From Mesorhizobium sp. M2A.F.Ca.ET.046.03.2.1 (GTDB taxonomy: Bacteria > Pseudomonadota > Alphaproteobacteria > Rhizobiales > Rhizobiaceae): a stretch of DNA of 64,000 nucleotides. The position numbers and the translations under genes were made by a program. Shown in pieces: positions 44,280-53,195 of this stretch. The DNA is taken from the NCBI RefSeq assembly GCF_003952425.1, contig NZ_CP034449.1, forward strand, positions 4,638,001 through 4,702,000, written 5' to 3'. The stretch's first letter is position 1. Each line of letters starts with the position of its first letter. A model generated the notes under the pieces. That model did no database searches. It was given only the letters and a program-made list of their open reading frames with translations, and was not told the DNA's origin.

Positions 44280-45494
44280 ATGATCCAGCACGTACAAGAC
44301 GCTCGAATTCTCATGTACAGCCACGACACGTTCGGGCTCGGCCACCTGCAGCGCTGTCGGACCATCGCGCATTCGCTGGTCGAGGATTTCCGCGGACTTC
44401 AGGTGCTGATCATTTCGGGTGCGCCCATCGCCGGCGCGTTCGATTATCGCGCCCGTGTCGACTTCGTGAAGATCCCCAGCGTCATCAAGTTGCGCAACGG
44501 CGAGTACACCTCGCTGGAAAAGGATATCGATCTGCATGAGACGCTCAGAATGCGCCAGTCGATCATCCGCCACACGGCCGAGACCTTCCGGCCGGATATC
44601 TTCATCGTCGACAAGGAACCGCTCGGCCTGCGCGGTGAGATCGAGGACACACTGTCCTACCTCAAGACGCGGGGTACCACGCTCGTGCTTGGCCTGCGCG
44701 AGGTGATGGATGCGCCGCATCTGCTCGAAGCAGAGTGGGCACGCAGGGATGTGATGCGCAAGATAGGCCTGTTCTACGACAAGGTCTGGGCCTATGGCCC
44801 GCCGGATTTCTACGATCCGTTGACCGGCTTGGATGTGCCGCCGGCCGTCAGGGCAAAGATGAGGTTCGTCGGTTTCCTGCAACGGCGCCTGCAGCGGAAC
44901 GAGTTGCCCGGCCACCGGCCCGAGGGTGAGTATATCCTTGTTACCACAGGGGGCGGCGGTGACGGCGCGGAACTGATCCACGACGTCATCGATGCCTATC
45001 AGCAGAACCCGCAGTTGCAGCACAGGGCGCTGATCGTGCTTGGGCCTTACATGCCGGCGCGCAAGCGCAACAAGCTGCTCAAGAAGGGGGCCAAGATCCC
45101 CTGCATCAAGATCATCGAGTTCGACAACCGCATGGAAGACCTGATTGCCGGGGCCAAGGCGGTAGTGGCGATGGGCGGTTACAACACCTATTGCGAGATA
45201 CTGTCTTTCGACAAGCCGGCGCTAATCGTGCCGCGCGTCGAGCCCCGTGAGGAACAACTGATCCGCGCTCGGCGCGCAGCCGAACTCGGCCTTATCGAGA
45301 TGCTTTTGCCGGACGAAGCCAAGGATTCCCAGCGGTTTGCCGATGCACTGGTGGCGCTGCCGGACCGGCCCCGCCCATCTCAGAGCAATCCGCATCTGAG
45401 GCTGGAAGGACTGCCTCATATTTCCGAAATCGTCGCAGAACTGCTCGATCGGCGGGCCAGCCCTCACCTTTCGGTCATTGAGGGAATGAGCTGA
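44280..45494 (+). CDS. glycosyltransferase, GT28/MurG-like
   Basis: The ATG at 44280 (MIQHVQDARILMYSHDTFG) gives 404 residues; the frame extends to 44115 without a better start. The N-terminal LMYSHDTFGLGHLQRCRTIA and the C-terminal AGAKAVVAMGGYNTYCEILSF are the acceptor and UDP-sugar binding patterns of GT-B MurG/GT28-like enzymes. The gene two downstream encodes a similar but distinct protein. It opens a run of glycan genes; the donor and acceptor are unknown. Confidence 0.8.
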   Translation: MIQHVQDARILMYSHDTFGLGHLQRCRTIAHSLVEDFRGLQVLIISGAPIAGAFDYRARVDFVKIPSVIKLRNGEYTSLEKDIDLHETLRMRQSIIRHTAETFRPDIFIVDKEPLGLRGEIEDTLSYLKTRGTTLVLGLREVMDAPHLLEAEWARRDVMRKIGLFYDKVWAYGPPDFYDPLTGLDVPPAVRAKMRFVGFLQRRLQRNELPGHRPEGEYILVTTGGGGDGAELIHDVIDAYQQNPQLQHRALIVLGPYMPARKRNKLLKKGAKIPCIKIIEFDNRMEDLIAGAKAVVAMGGYNTYCEILSFDKPALIVPRVEPREEQLIRARRAAELGLIEMLLPDEAKDSQRFADALVALPDRPRPSQSNPHLRLEGLPHISEIVAELLDRRASPHLSVIEGMS

Positions 45495-45495
45495 G

Positions 45496-46740
45496 TTGCA
45501 ACGTCGCAAGATCGTCGTGGTTCTAAAGGGCTATCCGCGGTTGTCGGAAACCTTCATCGCGCAGGAACTGCTCGGTCTGGAGCGCGCGGGATTTGACCTG
45601 ATACTCGTCGCGCTCAGGCGGCCGACCGACGCAAAACGCCACCCTGTGCATGACGAGATCAAGGCGCCCATCCGTTATCTGCCGGAATATCTGCATGAAG
45701 AGCCGCTGCGCGTGCTTCGCTCGCTGTTTGCCTATCTGCTGCGGCCGGGGTTCTGGCGCGCGCTCGGATCGCTGGCTGCCGATATCCGCCGCGACTTTAC
45801 GCGCAATCGCGTGCGCCGCTTCGGGCAAGCGCTCGTGCTGGCGGCCGAATGGCCGGAAGACGCGGGATGGTTGCATGCGCATTTCGCGCACACGCCGGCA
45901 TCGGTGACGCGCTACGTCAGCCAGCTTCGTGGCCTGCCCTGGAGCTGCTCAGCCCATGCCAAGGACATCTGGACTTCTGCGGACTGGGATCTGGCCGGCA
46001 AGCTTTCCTCGGCGCGCTGGACGGTCACTTGCACGAAAACCGGCTTCGATCGTCTTAAAGAACTCGCAAACGGCAACTCGTCCGTGCATCTGAGCTACCA
46101 TGGGCTTGACCTTGATCGCTTCGGCAGTTTCGGCGAGGCGCGAAAACAGCATGACGGCTCGGCGGCGGACGACCCGGTTATCATTCTCAGTGTCGGGCGC
46201 GCAGTTGCAAAGAAAGGTTACGATACCTTGCTGGAGGCGCTTGCCCTATTGCCTGGCGATTTGGCGTGGCATTTCGAGCATATCGGCGGCGGCGAGGAAC
46301 TGGAACGGCTCAAGGCGCTGGCGCAAAAGTTCGGACTGGATGGTCGCGTGTCCTGGAAGGGCGCGCTTGCGCAAGAGGAGGTGCTTGAGCACTACCGGTG
46401 CGCCGACATCTTCGCCCTGGCCTGCAGGATCACCGCAAATGGCGACCGGGACGGTCTGCCGAATGTTCTGGTGGAGGCGGCCAGCCAGCGGCTTGCCTGC
46501 GTGTCGACCGATATTTCCGGCGTGCCGGAGCTTTTGTCGCCGGATGAAACCGGGCTGCTGGTTCCGACGGAAAACCCAATTGCCCTCGCACAGGCGCTGG
46601 AGCGCCTGATCCGCGATCCCGTGCTGCGCGCCCGCCTCGGCGACGCCGCCGAGCGGCGCGTGCGCGGCAATTTCGACCATACGGCAAGCATCGGACAGCT
46701 CAAGGAACTGTTCGAGCGCGAGTGGCGGGCCGCCGATTGA
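45496..46740 (+). CDS. glycosyltransferase family 4
   Basis: A TTG start at 45496, one base after the previous stop, gives 414 residues. The N-terminal domain has VVVLKGYPRLSETFIAQELL. The C-terminal GT-B domain has VGRAVAKKGYDTLLEAL and the E-x7-E region GDRDGLPNVLVEAASQRLA. It resembles enzymes that extend exopolysaccharide. It is translationally coupled to both neighbours. Confidence 0.85.
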   Translation: MQRRKIVVVLKGYPRLSETFIAQELLGLERAGFDLILVALRRPTDAKRHPVHDEIKAPIRYLPEYLHEEPLRVLRSLFAYLLRPGFWRALGSLAADIRRDFTRNRVRRFGQALVLAAEWPEDAGWLHAHFAHTPASVTRYVSQLRGLPWSCSAHAKDIWTSADWDLAGKLSSARWTVTCTKTGFDRLKELANGNSSVHLSYHGLDLDRFGSFGEARKQHDGSAADDPVIILSVGRAVAKKGYDTLLEALALLPGDLAWHFEHIGGGEELERLKALAQKFGLDGRVSWKGALAQEEVLEHYRCADIFALACRITANGDRDGLPNVLVEAASQRLACVSTDISGVPELLSPDETGLLVPTENPIALAQALERLIRDPVLRARLGDAAERRVRGNFDHTASIGQLKELFEREWRAAD

Positions 46741-47894
46741 AGCGCGTCTTCCTCTATGTCCAGCACCTGCTCGGTATCGGCCATCTCGCTCGCTCCAGCC
46801 GCATCGCAGCGGCACTGGTCGATGTCGGGTTTGACGTAACCGTCGTGACCGGCGGCGCGCCGATCGCGGGGTTTCCGGGACCAGGGGTGAAAACTGTAAC
46901 CCTGCCGCCTGTCACCTCCGGTGATGAAGGATTTTCCGGACTTGTCGACCTGCAGGGCAAGCCCATCGACGATGATTTCAAGAAACGGCGTTCAGAGATG
47001 CTGCTGCAGGCATACCGGGATTGCAGACCTGATATCGTCATTGTCGAGGCCTTTCCATTTGGACGCCGGCAGATGCGCTTCGAACTCATGCCGCTGCTCG
47101 AAGCCATCGAGGCGACATCGCCCAGACCGCTGCTGGCGACGTCCGTCCGCGATATCCTTCAGGAGCGCGTCAAGCCGGGCCGAAACGAGGAAACGGTCGA
47201 TCTCATCAACAGGCATTTCGACCTTGTCATGGTCCACGGCGACCCAACTTTCGCAACCATCGACAGGACATTTCCACTAGCCTGGGCAATCAGGGCCGAG
47301 GTCACCTACACAGGGCTCGTTGCCGCGCCGCCATCGCCCGCGGCCTCCGAGCGCTTCGACATTCTGGTGTCGGTTGGCGGTGGAGCTGCCGGGAGGGGTC
47401 TTGTCAGTTCCACCATCGCAGCGGCGCGGAATGCCAAAAATGGCTGGAAATGGTGTTTGATCACCGGCCCCAACCTGCCGAAAGACGAGTTTGACGCGAT
47501 CGCACGCGATGCCACGCCGGGCCTGTCCATCTTCCGCTTCCGCGAGGATTTCGCCAGCCTGCTGACCGGTGCCCGCCTGTCGGTCTCGCAGGCGGGTTAC
47601 AACACGGTCTGCGATGTCCTGCGCGCGGGTTGTCGCTCCCTGCTCGTGCCGTTTGCAGCCGGCGGGGAAACCGAACAAACGGTTCGCGCCCTGATGCTCG
47701 AAGAACTCGGTCTTGCAACGGTGCTGATGGAAAAGGACCTGACGCCTGAAGGTTTGGCGCAGGCGATCGAACAGGCGCTGGTGGCGCCGAGGCCGTCCGC
47801 GCATCGTCTCGATCTGGAAGGGGCGCATCACTCGGCGCAAATCCTGCGCGAGCGGCATCGAACGCGGTCGCTAAAAATGGGGCCCGGGACATAA
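46737..47894 (+). CDS. glycosyltransferase, GT28/MurG-like
   Basis: A TTG at 46737 overlaps the previous stop (TTGA) and gives 385 residues; a GTG at 46722 is the alternative. It begins LKRVFLYVQHLLGIGHLARS and has SVGGGAAGRGLV and LLTGARLSVSQAGYNTVCDV, the same fold as the protein at 44280. Three glycosyltransferases in a row imply assembly of an oligosaccharide on a lipid or other acceptor. An intergenic palindrome follows. Confidence 0.8.
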   Translation: MKRVFLYVQHLLGIGHLARSSRIAAALVDVGFDVTVVTGGAPIAGFPGPGVKTVTLPPVTSGDEGFSGLVDLQGKPIDDDFKKRRSEMLLQAYRDCRPDIVIVEAFPFGRRQMRFELMPLLEAIEATSPRPLLATSVRDILQERVKPGRNEETVDLINRHFDLVMVHGDPTFATIDRTFPLAWAIRAEVTYTGLVAAPPSPAASERFDILVSVGGGAAGRGLVSSTIAAARNAKNGWKWCLITGPNLPKDEFDAIARDATPGLSIFRFREDFASLLTGARLSVSQAGYNTVCDVLRAGCRSLLVPFAAGGETEQTVRALMLEELGLATVLMEKDLTPEGLAQAIEQALVAPRPSAHRLDLEGAHHSAQILRERHRTRSLKMGPGT

Positions 47895-47913
47895 CCAAGC
47901 AGACGGCGGGGCC

Positions 47914-48000
47914 TAAAGCGCGTCGCGCTGAACGGATTCAGTCGACGCGCTTTAAGTCTTGATGCATGTCGTTGTCCTAAACCGCTACGCGGTTTTGGAC
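47914..48000. repeat. rhizobial intergenic palindromic repeat
   Basis: TAAAGCGCGTCG (47914-47925) pairs with CGACGCGCTTTA (47943-47954). A second hairpin GTCC-T-AAACCGC / GCGGTTT-T-GGAC spans 47974-48000. The words AAAGCGCGTCGCG and CGACGCGCTTTA are familiar from dispersed intergenic repeats of Rhizobiales. It lies between convergent genes and could also end transcription. Confidence 0.7.
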
Positions 48001-48022
48001 GAAAGGCACTAAACCGTCCCAA

Positions 48023-48682
48023 TCAGCATGAAGCGCGTATATTTTTTGTCGGTAGTTCGCCGGAGAATCGTATCTCCCGCAGCGCCGCCATTGCCTCGAA
48101 GGCTGCAAGTGAAGCCACGCAGTTAATGTGCGTCGGCTCGCTGAAATAGTCATTCGATTGCAGCAGTACATTCGTGCCCCGCGGGAGCAGGGCAAGCCAG
48201 GCGCGCAGATCGGCGATGTGCTCGCAGCTCGTATTGACTATCAGGTCGGACGGCCCGGCCGCATAGTCGAGTGCGTACATATCGGCTGTCAGCGCCCGGA
48301 ACCGGTCGCCGGCTTCCCGGTTGAGGGTCTGGGCAACCGGCGCGACTTCGGGATCGATGTCGATGCTGTCAATCGTCGCGATGTCGAAGCGGGGGTCGTT
48401 GAAAAGCATCGCCGGCAAGATGCCGTACCATCCGCCCAGAACCCATATGCGCGCGAAGCGCCCGCCGCAGCTTTCGAACAGTCTGTCGAGCGCCCACATC
48501 TTGCAGGCCACCTGCTTGTGGTTGAAGGCGTTGGCGATGTCGGCCTGCGGATGTTTGGCGATGACGCGCGCCAGCCCTGCCACGAGAGGGTGGTTGACAT
48601 AGGCGGCAATTCCCCGCGTGAGGTCCAAGGCCTGCTCGTGCCCGTCCATGCCGGCATTGCGCGGTTGCGTGACATCCATCAT
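48023..48682 (-). CDS. SAM-dependent methyltransferase-like protein
   Basis: The start at 48682 gives 219 residues; the frame is open to 48736. IWVLGGWYGILPAMLF provides the glycine-rich SAM motif I, followed by IDSIDIDPEVAPVAQ (motif II acidic residue) and PSDLIVNTSCEHI. It resembles small class I methyltransferases of polysaccharide loci. It is convergent with the glycosyltransferases and divergent from the ABC gene. Substrate unknown. Confidence 0.7.
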   Translation of the reverse strand: MMDVTQPRNAGMDGHEQALDLTRGIAAYVNHPLVAGLARVIAKHPQADIANAFNHKQVACKMWALDRLFESCGGRFARIWVLGGWYGILPAMLFNDPRFDIATIDSIDIDPEVAPVAQTLNREAGDRFRALTADMYALDYAAGPSDLIVNTSCEHIADLRAWLALLPRGTNVLLQSNDYFSEPTHINCVASLAAFEAMAALREIRFSGELPTKNIRASC

Positions 48683-48841
48683 ATTCGCCTTGTACGTTGG
48701 GATTTCGGGCGACACAACGCAATCTTGCCTCGCCAAGCCGCCTCGCAGGCTTCGAACGCGTCGCCGGCGATGATTGCCGATGCGCCGTCCACCAGCCGAT
48801 GCTTTTACTTTGTTCTTTGAACTGAAGGTTCACAGTCGCAT

Positions 48842-51556
48842 ATGGAACCCAGCCTAGCTCGCTATATCTGGACGCACACCAAGAAGCAGCAGCTCTGGAT
48901 ATTGGTTATCGTCTTGCTTTCGATGATCCCGTATTTCATGTCCTTTGACCTGCCGAAGCTGATCGTCAACGGCCCGATCCAAGGCAAGGGGTTCGAGCAA
49001 CCGGGCGCGACCCAGCCATTCATGAGGCTGCACTACAACCTGCCGTTCATCGGAGAGGTCCAGTTCTTTCCTGGCTTTCAGCTCGACCGCACGACGACGC
49101 TGTTTGCCCTCAGCCTCGTGTTCCTCCTGCTGGTCATCATCAACGGCCTGTTCAAATTCTACATCAACACCTACAAGGGCCGCCTCGGCGAACGCATGCT
49201 GCGCCGTATCCGCTTCGAATTGGTCGATCGTGTGCTGCGGTTTCCGCCGCGTTATTTCAAGCGCGTGAAATCCGCCGAGGTGGCAACCATGGTGAAGGAC
49301 GAGGTGGAGCCGCTGGGCGGGTTCATCGGCGATGCTTTCCTGCAGCCGGTGCTGCTCGGCGGCCAGGCGGTGACGGCCATGCTGTTCATCGTGGTCCAGA
49401 ACTTCTGGCTCGGAATGATCGCCGCCGTAATCGTTTTGATCCAGATCGTGCTCATCCCGCGAATGCGGCGGCGGCTGATCGTGCTCGGGCGTAAACGGCA
49501 GTTGACGGCGCGCGCGCTATCGGGCCGCGTCGGCGAAATCGTCGACGGCATCGGCGCGGTTCACGTCCATGATACATCAAACTACGAGCGCGCCGACATA
49601 GCTGCCCGGCTCGGGCTCATCTTCAAGATCCGCTTCGATCTTTACCAATGGAAATTCATGGTGAAGTTCCTCAACAATTTTCTCGCGCAGATCACGCCCT
49701 TTCTGTTCTACATGGTCGGCGGTTACCTGGTCATCCATGGCCGGCTGGACGTTGGCCAGCTCGTGGCCGTGATCGGCGCCTACAAGGACCTGCCCGGACC
49801 GATGAAGGAACTGATCGACTGGGATCAGGATCGGCAGGATGTCCAGGTCAAATACCAGCAGGTCGTCGAACAATTCACCGTCGAGGGTCTCATTGCGCCG
49901 CAAATCGGCGCACTGACGATCGATGATCCCGGTCCGATGACCAAACCTCTGTCGGCGATCGGTCTGTCCATGGCAGACGATGGCGGTGCAATGCTCCTCG
50001 ACCGGGTCTCTCTGCAGGTGAACCCCGGTGAGACGGTGGCGCTGGTCAGCACCTCAACAGGTGGAGCGGAGGCGCTTGCAGAGGCCTTCGCGCGGCTGAG
50101 CTGGCCGGAAAGCGGAAAGGTCGCTTCGGGTGCCGACGACCTGCTTGAACTCCCTGAAGCAGTGACCGGCCGGCGCATGTCCTATGCCTCGTCCGATGTT
50201 TTCCTGTTCCAGGCAAGCCTCCGCGACAATCTGCTCTACGGATTGAAGCATGCGCCGCTGACATCGGTGACTTATGACGGTGCCGCGGCGGACCAGCACC
50301 GCTGGAACATTCACGAGGCGCGCCGGTCGGGCAACCCGGACCTTGATGTCCACAGCGACTGGATCGACTATGCTTCCGTCGGCGCTACCGGCCCGCACGA
50401 CCTCTTTGAAGCCGTGCGCCAGGTGCTCGACGCAGTTCTTCTGTCGCGCGACATTCTGGATCTAGGCTTGCGTTCTTCGGCCGACCTCACGCGTCACACC
50501 AAGCTTGCCGGGCGGATCGTCGAACTGCGTGCGGCGCTGCGAACCCGGTTGGAAAATGAAGGATTGAACGAACTGGTGGTTCCTTTCGAGCCGGGCGCCT
50601 ACAACAAGGAAGCAACGATCGGCCAGAACCTGCTCTTCGGCGCTGCCGCCGGCCCGGAGCTTGCCGACAAGGCTCTGGCGGCAAATTCCTATTTTGCTTC
50701 CGTGCTGAGGCAAGCCGGCCTCGATCGCACGCTCTACGAGATGGGCCTGAATATCGCCGAACAATCGATCGAGCTGTTTGCCGATCTGCCGCCCGATCAC
50801 CAGTTCTTCCAGCAGCTCGCCTTCATGAGCGCCGAGGAGATACCCGCCTACGAAACCTTGCTGCAACGGCTCAAGAACCGTCCCTACGAGACGGTCTCGG
50901 AGAACGACCGCGCCATGATCGTCACCCTGAGCTTTGCTTATATCGAGCCCCGGCATCGCTTCGGCCTGCTGGGCGACGAACTGATGAACAAGATCGTTGC
51001 CGCACGCAATCGATTTTATGAAAACCTGCCGCCCGAGCTGCAAAATGCGGTCGAACGCTACGATCCCGCCAGATACATTGCCGCGGCTACGGTCATGGAC
51101 AATGTCCTATTCGGGCGTCTGGGTAGCAATCATCCCGACGCGCCGGATCGCATACGCTCCATCGTCTATGACATTCTTGATGAATTGGGGCTTTATGCCG
51201 AACTGCTGGATGTCGGTTTGGACTTCAATGTCGGCGCCGGCGGCAGGCGGTTGACCGCTGGGCAGCGACAGAAGCTCGATGTTGCCCGAGCCCTGCTCAA
51301 GCGGCCCGATTTTCTCATTCTCAACCGGCCGCTGTCGGCGCTCGACCAGCGCGTACAGGACAAGGTGTCGCAAAACGTGCTCGAGGAAGCCAGGCGCGAC
51401 GGCCGTTCTCCGGCAATTGTGTGCGTCGTGACGAATCCGGCAATGGCGATGATGTTCGATCGCGTTGTCGTCTTCGACTCGAGTCGTTTGGTGGAAGACG
51501 GAACACACGAGACGCTTTTGGCCGGGGGCGGTATTTTCAAGGAACTGCTCTCATAG
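48842..51556 (+). CDS. ABC exporter-like protein with degenerate, expanded ATPase domain
   Basis: The 904-residue protein has an N-terminal exporter membrane domain (about 15-330). The ATPase domain is abnormal. The P-loop reads VALVSTSTGGAEAL (about 400-413) with no Lys, and Walker B reads FLILNRPLSALD (about 821-832), with Asn and Arg where the Asp and catalytic Glu belong. The signature LTAGQRQKLDVARALL is near normal. Between P-loop and signature lies an insert of about 280 residues containing extra Q-loop-like units. It is probably unable to hydrolyse ATP alone; it may act as a regulated exporter half or a non-transport protein. The following genes encode cNMP-binding and MBL proteins. 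Confidence 0.75.
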   Translation: MEPSLARYIWTHTKKQQLWILVIVLLSMIPYFMSFDLPKLIVNGPIQGKGFEQPGATQPFMRLHYNLPFIGEVQFFPGFQLDRTTTLFALSLVFLLLVIINGLFKFYINTYKGRLGERMLRRIRFELVDRVLRFPPRYFKRVKSAEVATMVKDEVEPLGGFIGDAFLQPVLLGGQAVTAMLFIVVQNFWLGMIAAVIVLIQIVLIPRMRRRLIVLGRKRQLTARALSGRVGEIVDGIGAVHVHDTSNYERADIAARLGLIFKIRFDLYQWKFMVKFLNNFLAQITPFLFYMVGGYLVIHGRLDVGQLVAVIGAYKDLPGPMKELIDWDQDRQDVQVKYQQVVEQFTVEGLIAPQIGALTIDDPGPMTKPLSAIGLSMADDGGAMLLDRVSLQVNPGETVALVSTSTGGAEALAEAFARLSWPESGKVASGADDLLELPEAVTGRRMSYASSDVFLFQASLRDNLLYGLKHAPLTSVTYDGAAADQHRWNIHEARRSGNPDLDVHSDWIDYASVGATGPHDLFEAVRQVLDAVLLSRDILDLGLRSSADLTRHTKLAGRIVELRAALRTRLENEGLNELVVPFEPGAYNKEATIGQNLLFGAAAGPELADKALAANSYFASVLRQAGLDRTLYEMGLNIAEQSIELFADLPPDHQFFQQLAFMSAEEIPAYETLLQRLKNRPYETVSENDRAMIVTLSFAYIEPRHRFGLLGDELMNKIVAARNRFYENLPPELQNAVERYDPARYIAAATVMDNVLFGRLGSNHPDAPDRIRSIVYDILDELGLYAELLDVGLDFNVGAGGRRLTAGQRQKLDVARALLKRPDFLILNRPLSALDQRVQDKVSQNVLEEARRDGRSPAIVCVVTNPAMAMMFDRVVVFDSSRLVEDGTHETLLAGGGIFKELLS

Positions 51557-51745
51557 AGCATTGGACATTCAGATGGAATCCTTCCGCCGGTGGGAAACTC
51601 GCTGCAAGGTCAAGGGATTGAGAGTTCCGGCTGATTGGGCTCGCTACCTCAAGCGGCTCGTATTGCCACCTGGAAACGGAATTGTTTTCATCTGGGCGTG
51701 GGTTGTTCTAGTCTGGCAGACGTGAATTTTGGGAGGTTTGCGACA

Positions 51746-52195
51746 ATGCTGCTCAAGGATGAGGTTGGAATGCTGCAACGCGTTCCCTTGTTCTCCGGCA
51801 TTGAGTCGGCAAAGCTCAAGCTGCTTGCGTTCACATCCGATCGCGTCAGCTACAGCGCCGGCCAGATTCTTTTCCGGCAAGGCGACGAGGGAGATGCCGC
51901 CTATGTCATCCTTTCAGGCAAGGCGGATATTCTGGTCGATTCCGACAACGGACCGATAAAAGTTGCCGAACTGCTGCCAAATTCGATCGTTGGCGAGATC
52001 GCCATATTGTGCAACAGCTCTCGCACGGCCACCGTCAGAGCTGCAAGTCCGGTGGAAGCTTTGAGAATTCGCAAGGATCATTTCCTGAGGCTCATGAGGG
52101 AGTTCCCGGAAATGACCATCGAAATGGTGCGGGTCCTCGCCGATCGCCTAAGCCATACGACCGCGGATCTGATCGACGCACGGAGCGCCAAGTAA
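51746..52195 (+). CDS. stand-alone cyclic-nucleotide-binding protein
   Basis: The ATG at 51746 after GGGAGG gives 149 residues. It is a single CNB domain (LFSGIESAKLKLLAFTSDRV, a YSAGQILFRQGDEGD turn) with phosphate-binding cassette VGEIAILCNSSRTATVRA keeping the Glu and Arg that bind cAMP. It has no HTH, so it is not a transcription factor; it probably binds a protein partner. Its neighbours (degenerate ABC protein, MBL hydrolase) are likely partners. Confidence 0.85.
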   Translation: MLLKDEVGMLQRVPLFSGIESAKLKLLAFTSDRVSYSAGQILFRQGDEGDAAYVILSGKADILVDSDNGPIKVAELLPNSIVGEIAILCNSSRTATVRAASPVEALRIRKDHFLRLMREFPEMTIEMVRVLADRLSHTTADLIDARSAK

Positions 52196-52270
52196 CCAGT
52201 GACGCGCACTTAATCCTCGCCGTCGTGATGGCTCCGGCTAGCATGGGCGACTGGACCGCGAAGGAGCAGC

Positions 52271-53125
52271 ATGGAGGACGAGGTTTTCCTGGTCAAGTTT
52301 TGGGGGGTGCGCGGCAGCATTTCGGTATCGGGGCCAGAATTCTCCCGCTATGGCGGCAACACGATCTGCATCGAGATGCGATGCGGTAAGCATACGATTC
52401 TCTTCGACGCGGGCTCTGGCCTGCCGCCTGCCGGCCGAGCGCTTCGGGCGTCGGGCGTAACCGATTTCGACCTGTTTTTCACCCACTGCCATTACGACCA
52501 CATCATCGGGCTGCCGGCTTTTAAGCCGATCTACGACCGCAGCGTCAAAGTCAGGCTTTGGTCCGGGCATCTTGCAGGACGCATGACGACTCAGCAGATT
52601 GTCGATGAGTTCATGCGGCCGCCTTGGTTTCCGGTGAGACTGGACGTCTGCAAGGCAAGCCTCGACTACCGCGATTTCGTATCAGGAGACGTTCTTCGGC
52701 CGCGCGAAGGGGTGGTGATCCGAACCGGCAGCCTAACCCATCCCGGTGGCTGTATAGGCTATCGGGTCGAATGGGGCGGCCGCGTCGTGGCGGTGATCAC
52801 CGACACCGAACACGAGCCGGGCAAGCTTGATCAGGCGGTCCTCGACCTCATCGAAGATGCCGACCTCGTCATTTACGATTGCACCTACACCGAGGAGGAA
52901 ATGGAGCGCTACCGCGGCAACGGGCACTCGACATGGCAACAGGGGGTCAAGCTCTGCGAGGCGGCCGGCGCGCGGGAGCTTGCGCTGGTTCACCACGATC
53001 CGGCACGCACCGACAATGAGTTGGACGAGATGGAGAAACTGGCCAAGGACAGGTTTGCCGGCGCTTTCGCCGCGCGGGATGGCCAGACGCTCGAATTTCC
53101 AGTCTTATCGCACAAAGCGCGCTGA
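52271..53125 (+). CDS. metallo-beta-lactamase-fold hydrolase
   Basis: Preceded by AAGGAGCAGC, the 284-residue protein has the MBL metal motif H72-C-H74-Y-D76-H77, an N-terminal FWGVRGSISVSGPEFSRYGG typical of PhnP/ElaC-like phosphodiesterase relatives, and further ligands in TDTEHE and LVHHDP. These enzymes often cleave phosphodiesters, including cyclic nucleotides. Next to a cNMP-binding protein it could be a cNMP phosphodiesterase, which is inference. Confidence 0.85.
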   Translation: MEDEVFLVKFWGVRGSISVSGPEFSRYGGNTICIEMRCGKHTILFDAGSGLPPAGRALRASGVTDFDLFFTHCHYDHIIGLPAFKPIYDRSVKVRLWSGHLAGRMTTQQIVDEFMRPPWFPVRLDVCKASLDYRDFVSGDVLRPREGVVIRTGSLTHPGGCIGYRVEWGGRVVAVITDTEHEPGKLDQAVLDLIEDADLVIYDCTYTEEEMERYRGNGHSTWQQGVKLCEAAGARELALVHHDPARTDNELDEMEKLAKDRFAGAFAARDGQTLEFPVLSHKAR

Positions 53126-53154
53126 GCTGTTTCCTCTCTCTTCTTGTTTTGACG

Positions 53155-53195
53155 CAATTCCGGACGGAAAGCCGCTCACACTTTTCCTGGAATTG
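53155..53195. repeat. rhizobial palindromic repeat overlapping a gene end
   Basis: CAATTCCGGACGGAAA (53155-53170) is imperfectly complementary to the TTTTCCTGGAATTG run ending at 53195. The words match the dispersed rhizobial repeat. It covers the stop codon of the deacetylase gene (53176-53178), so that gene's last residues are repeat-derived. Confidence 0.65.
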
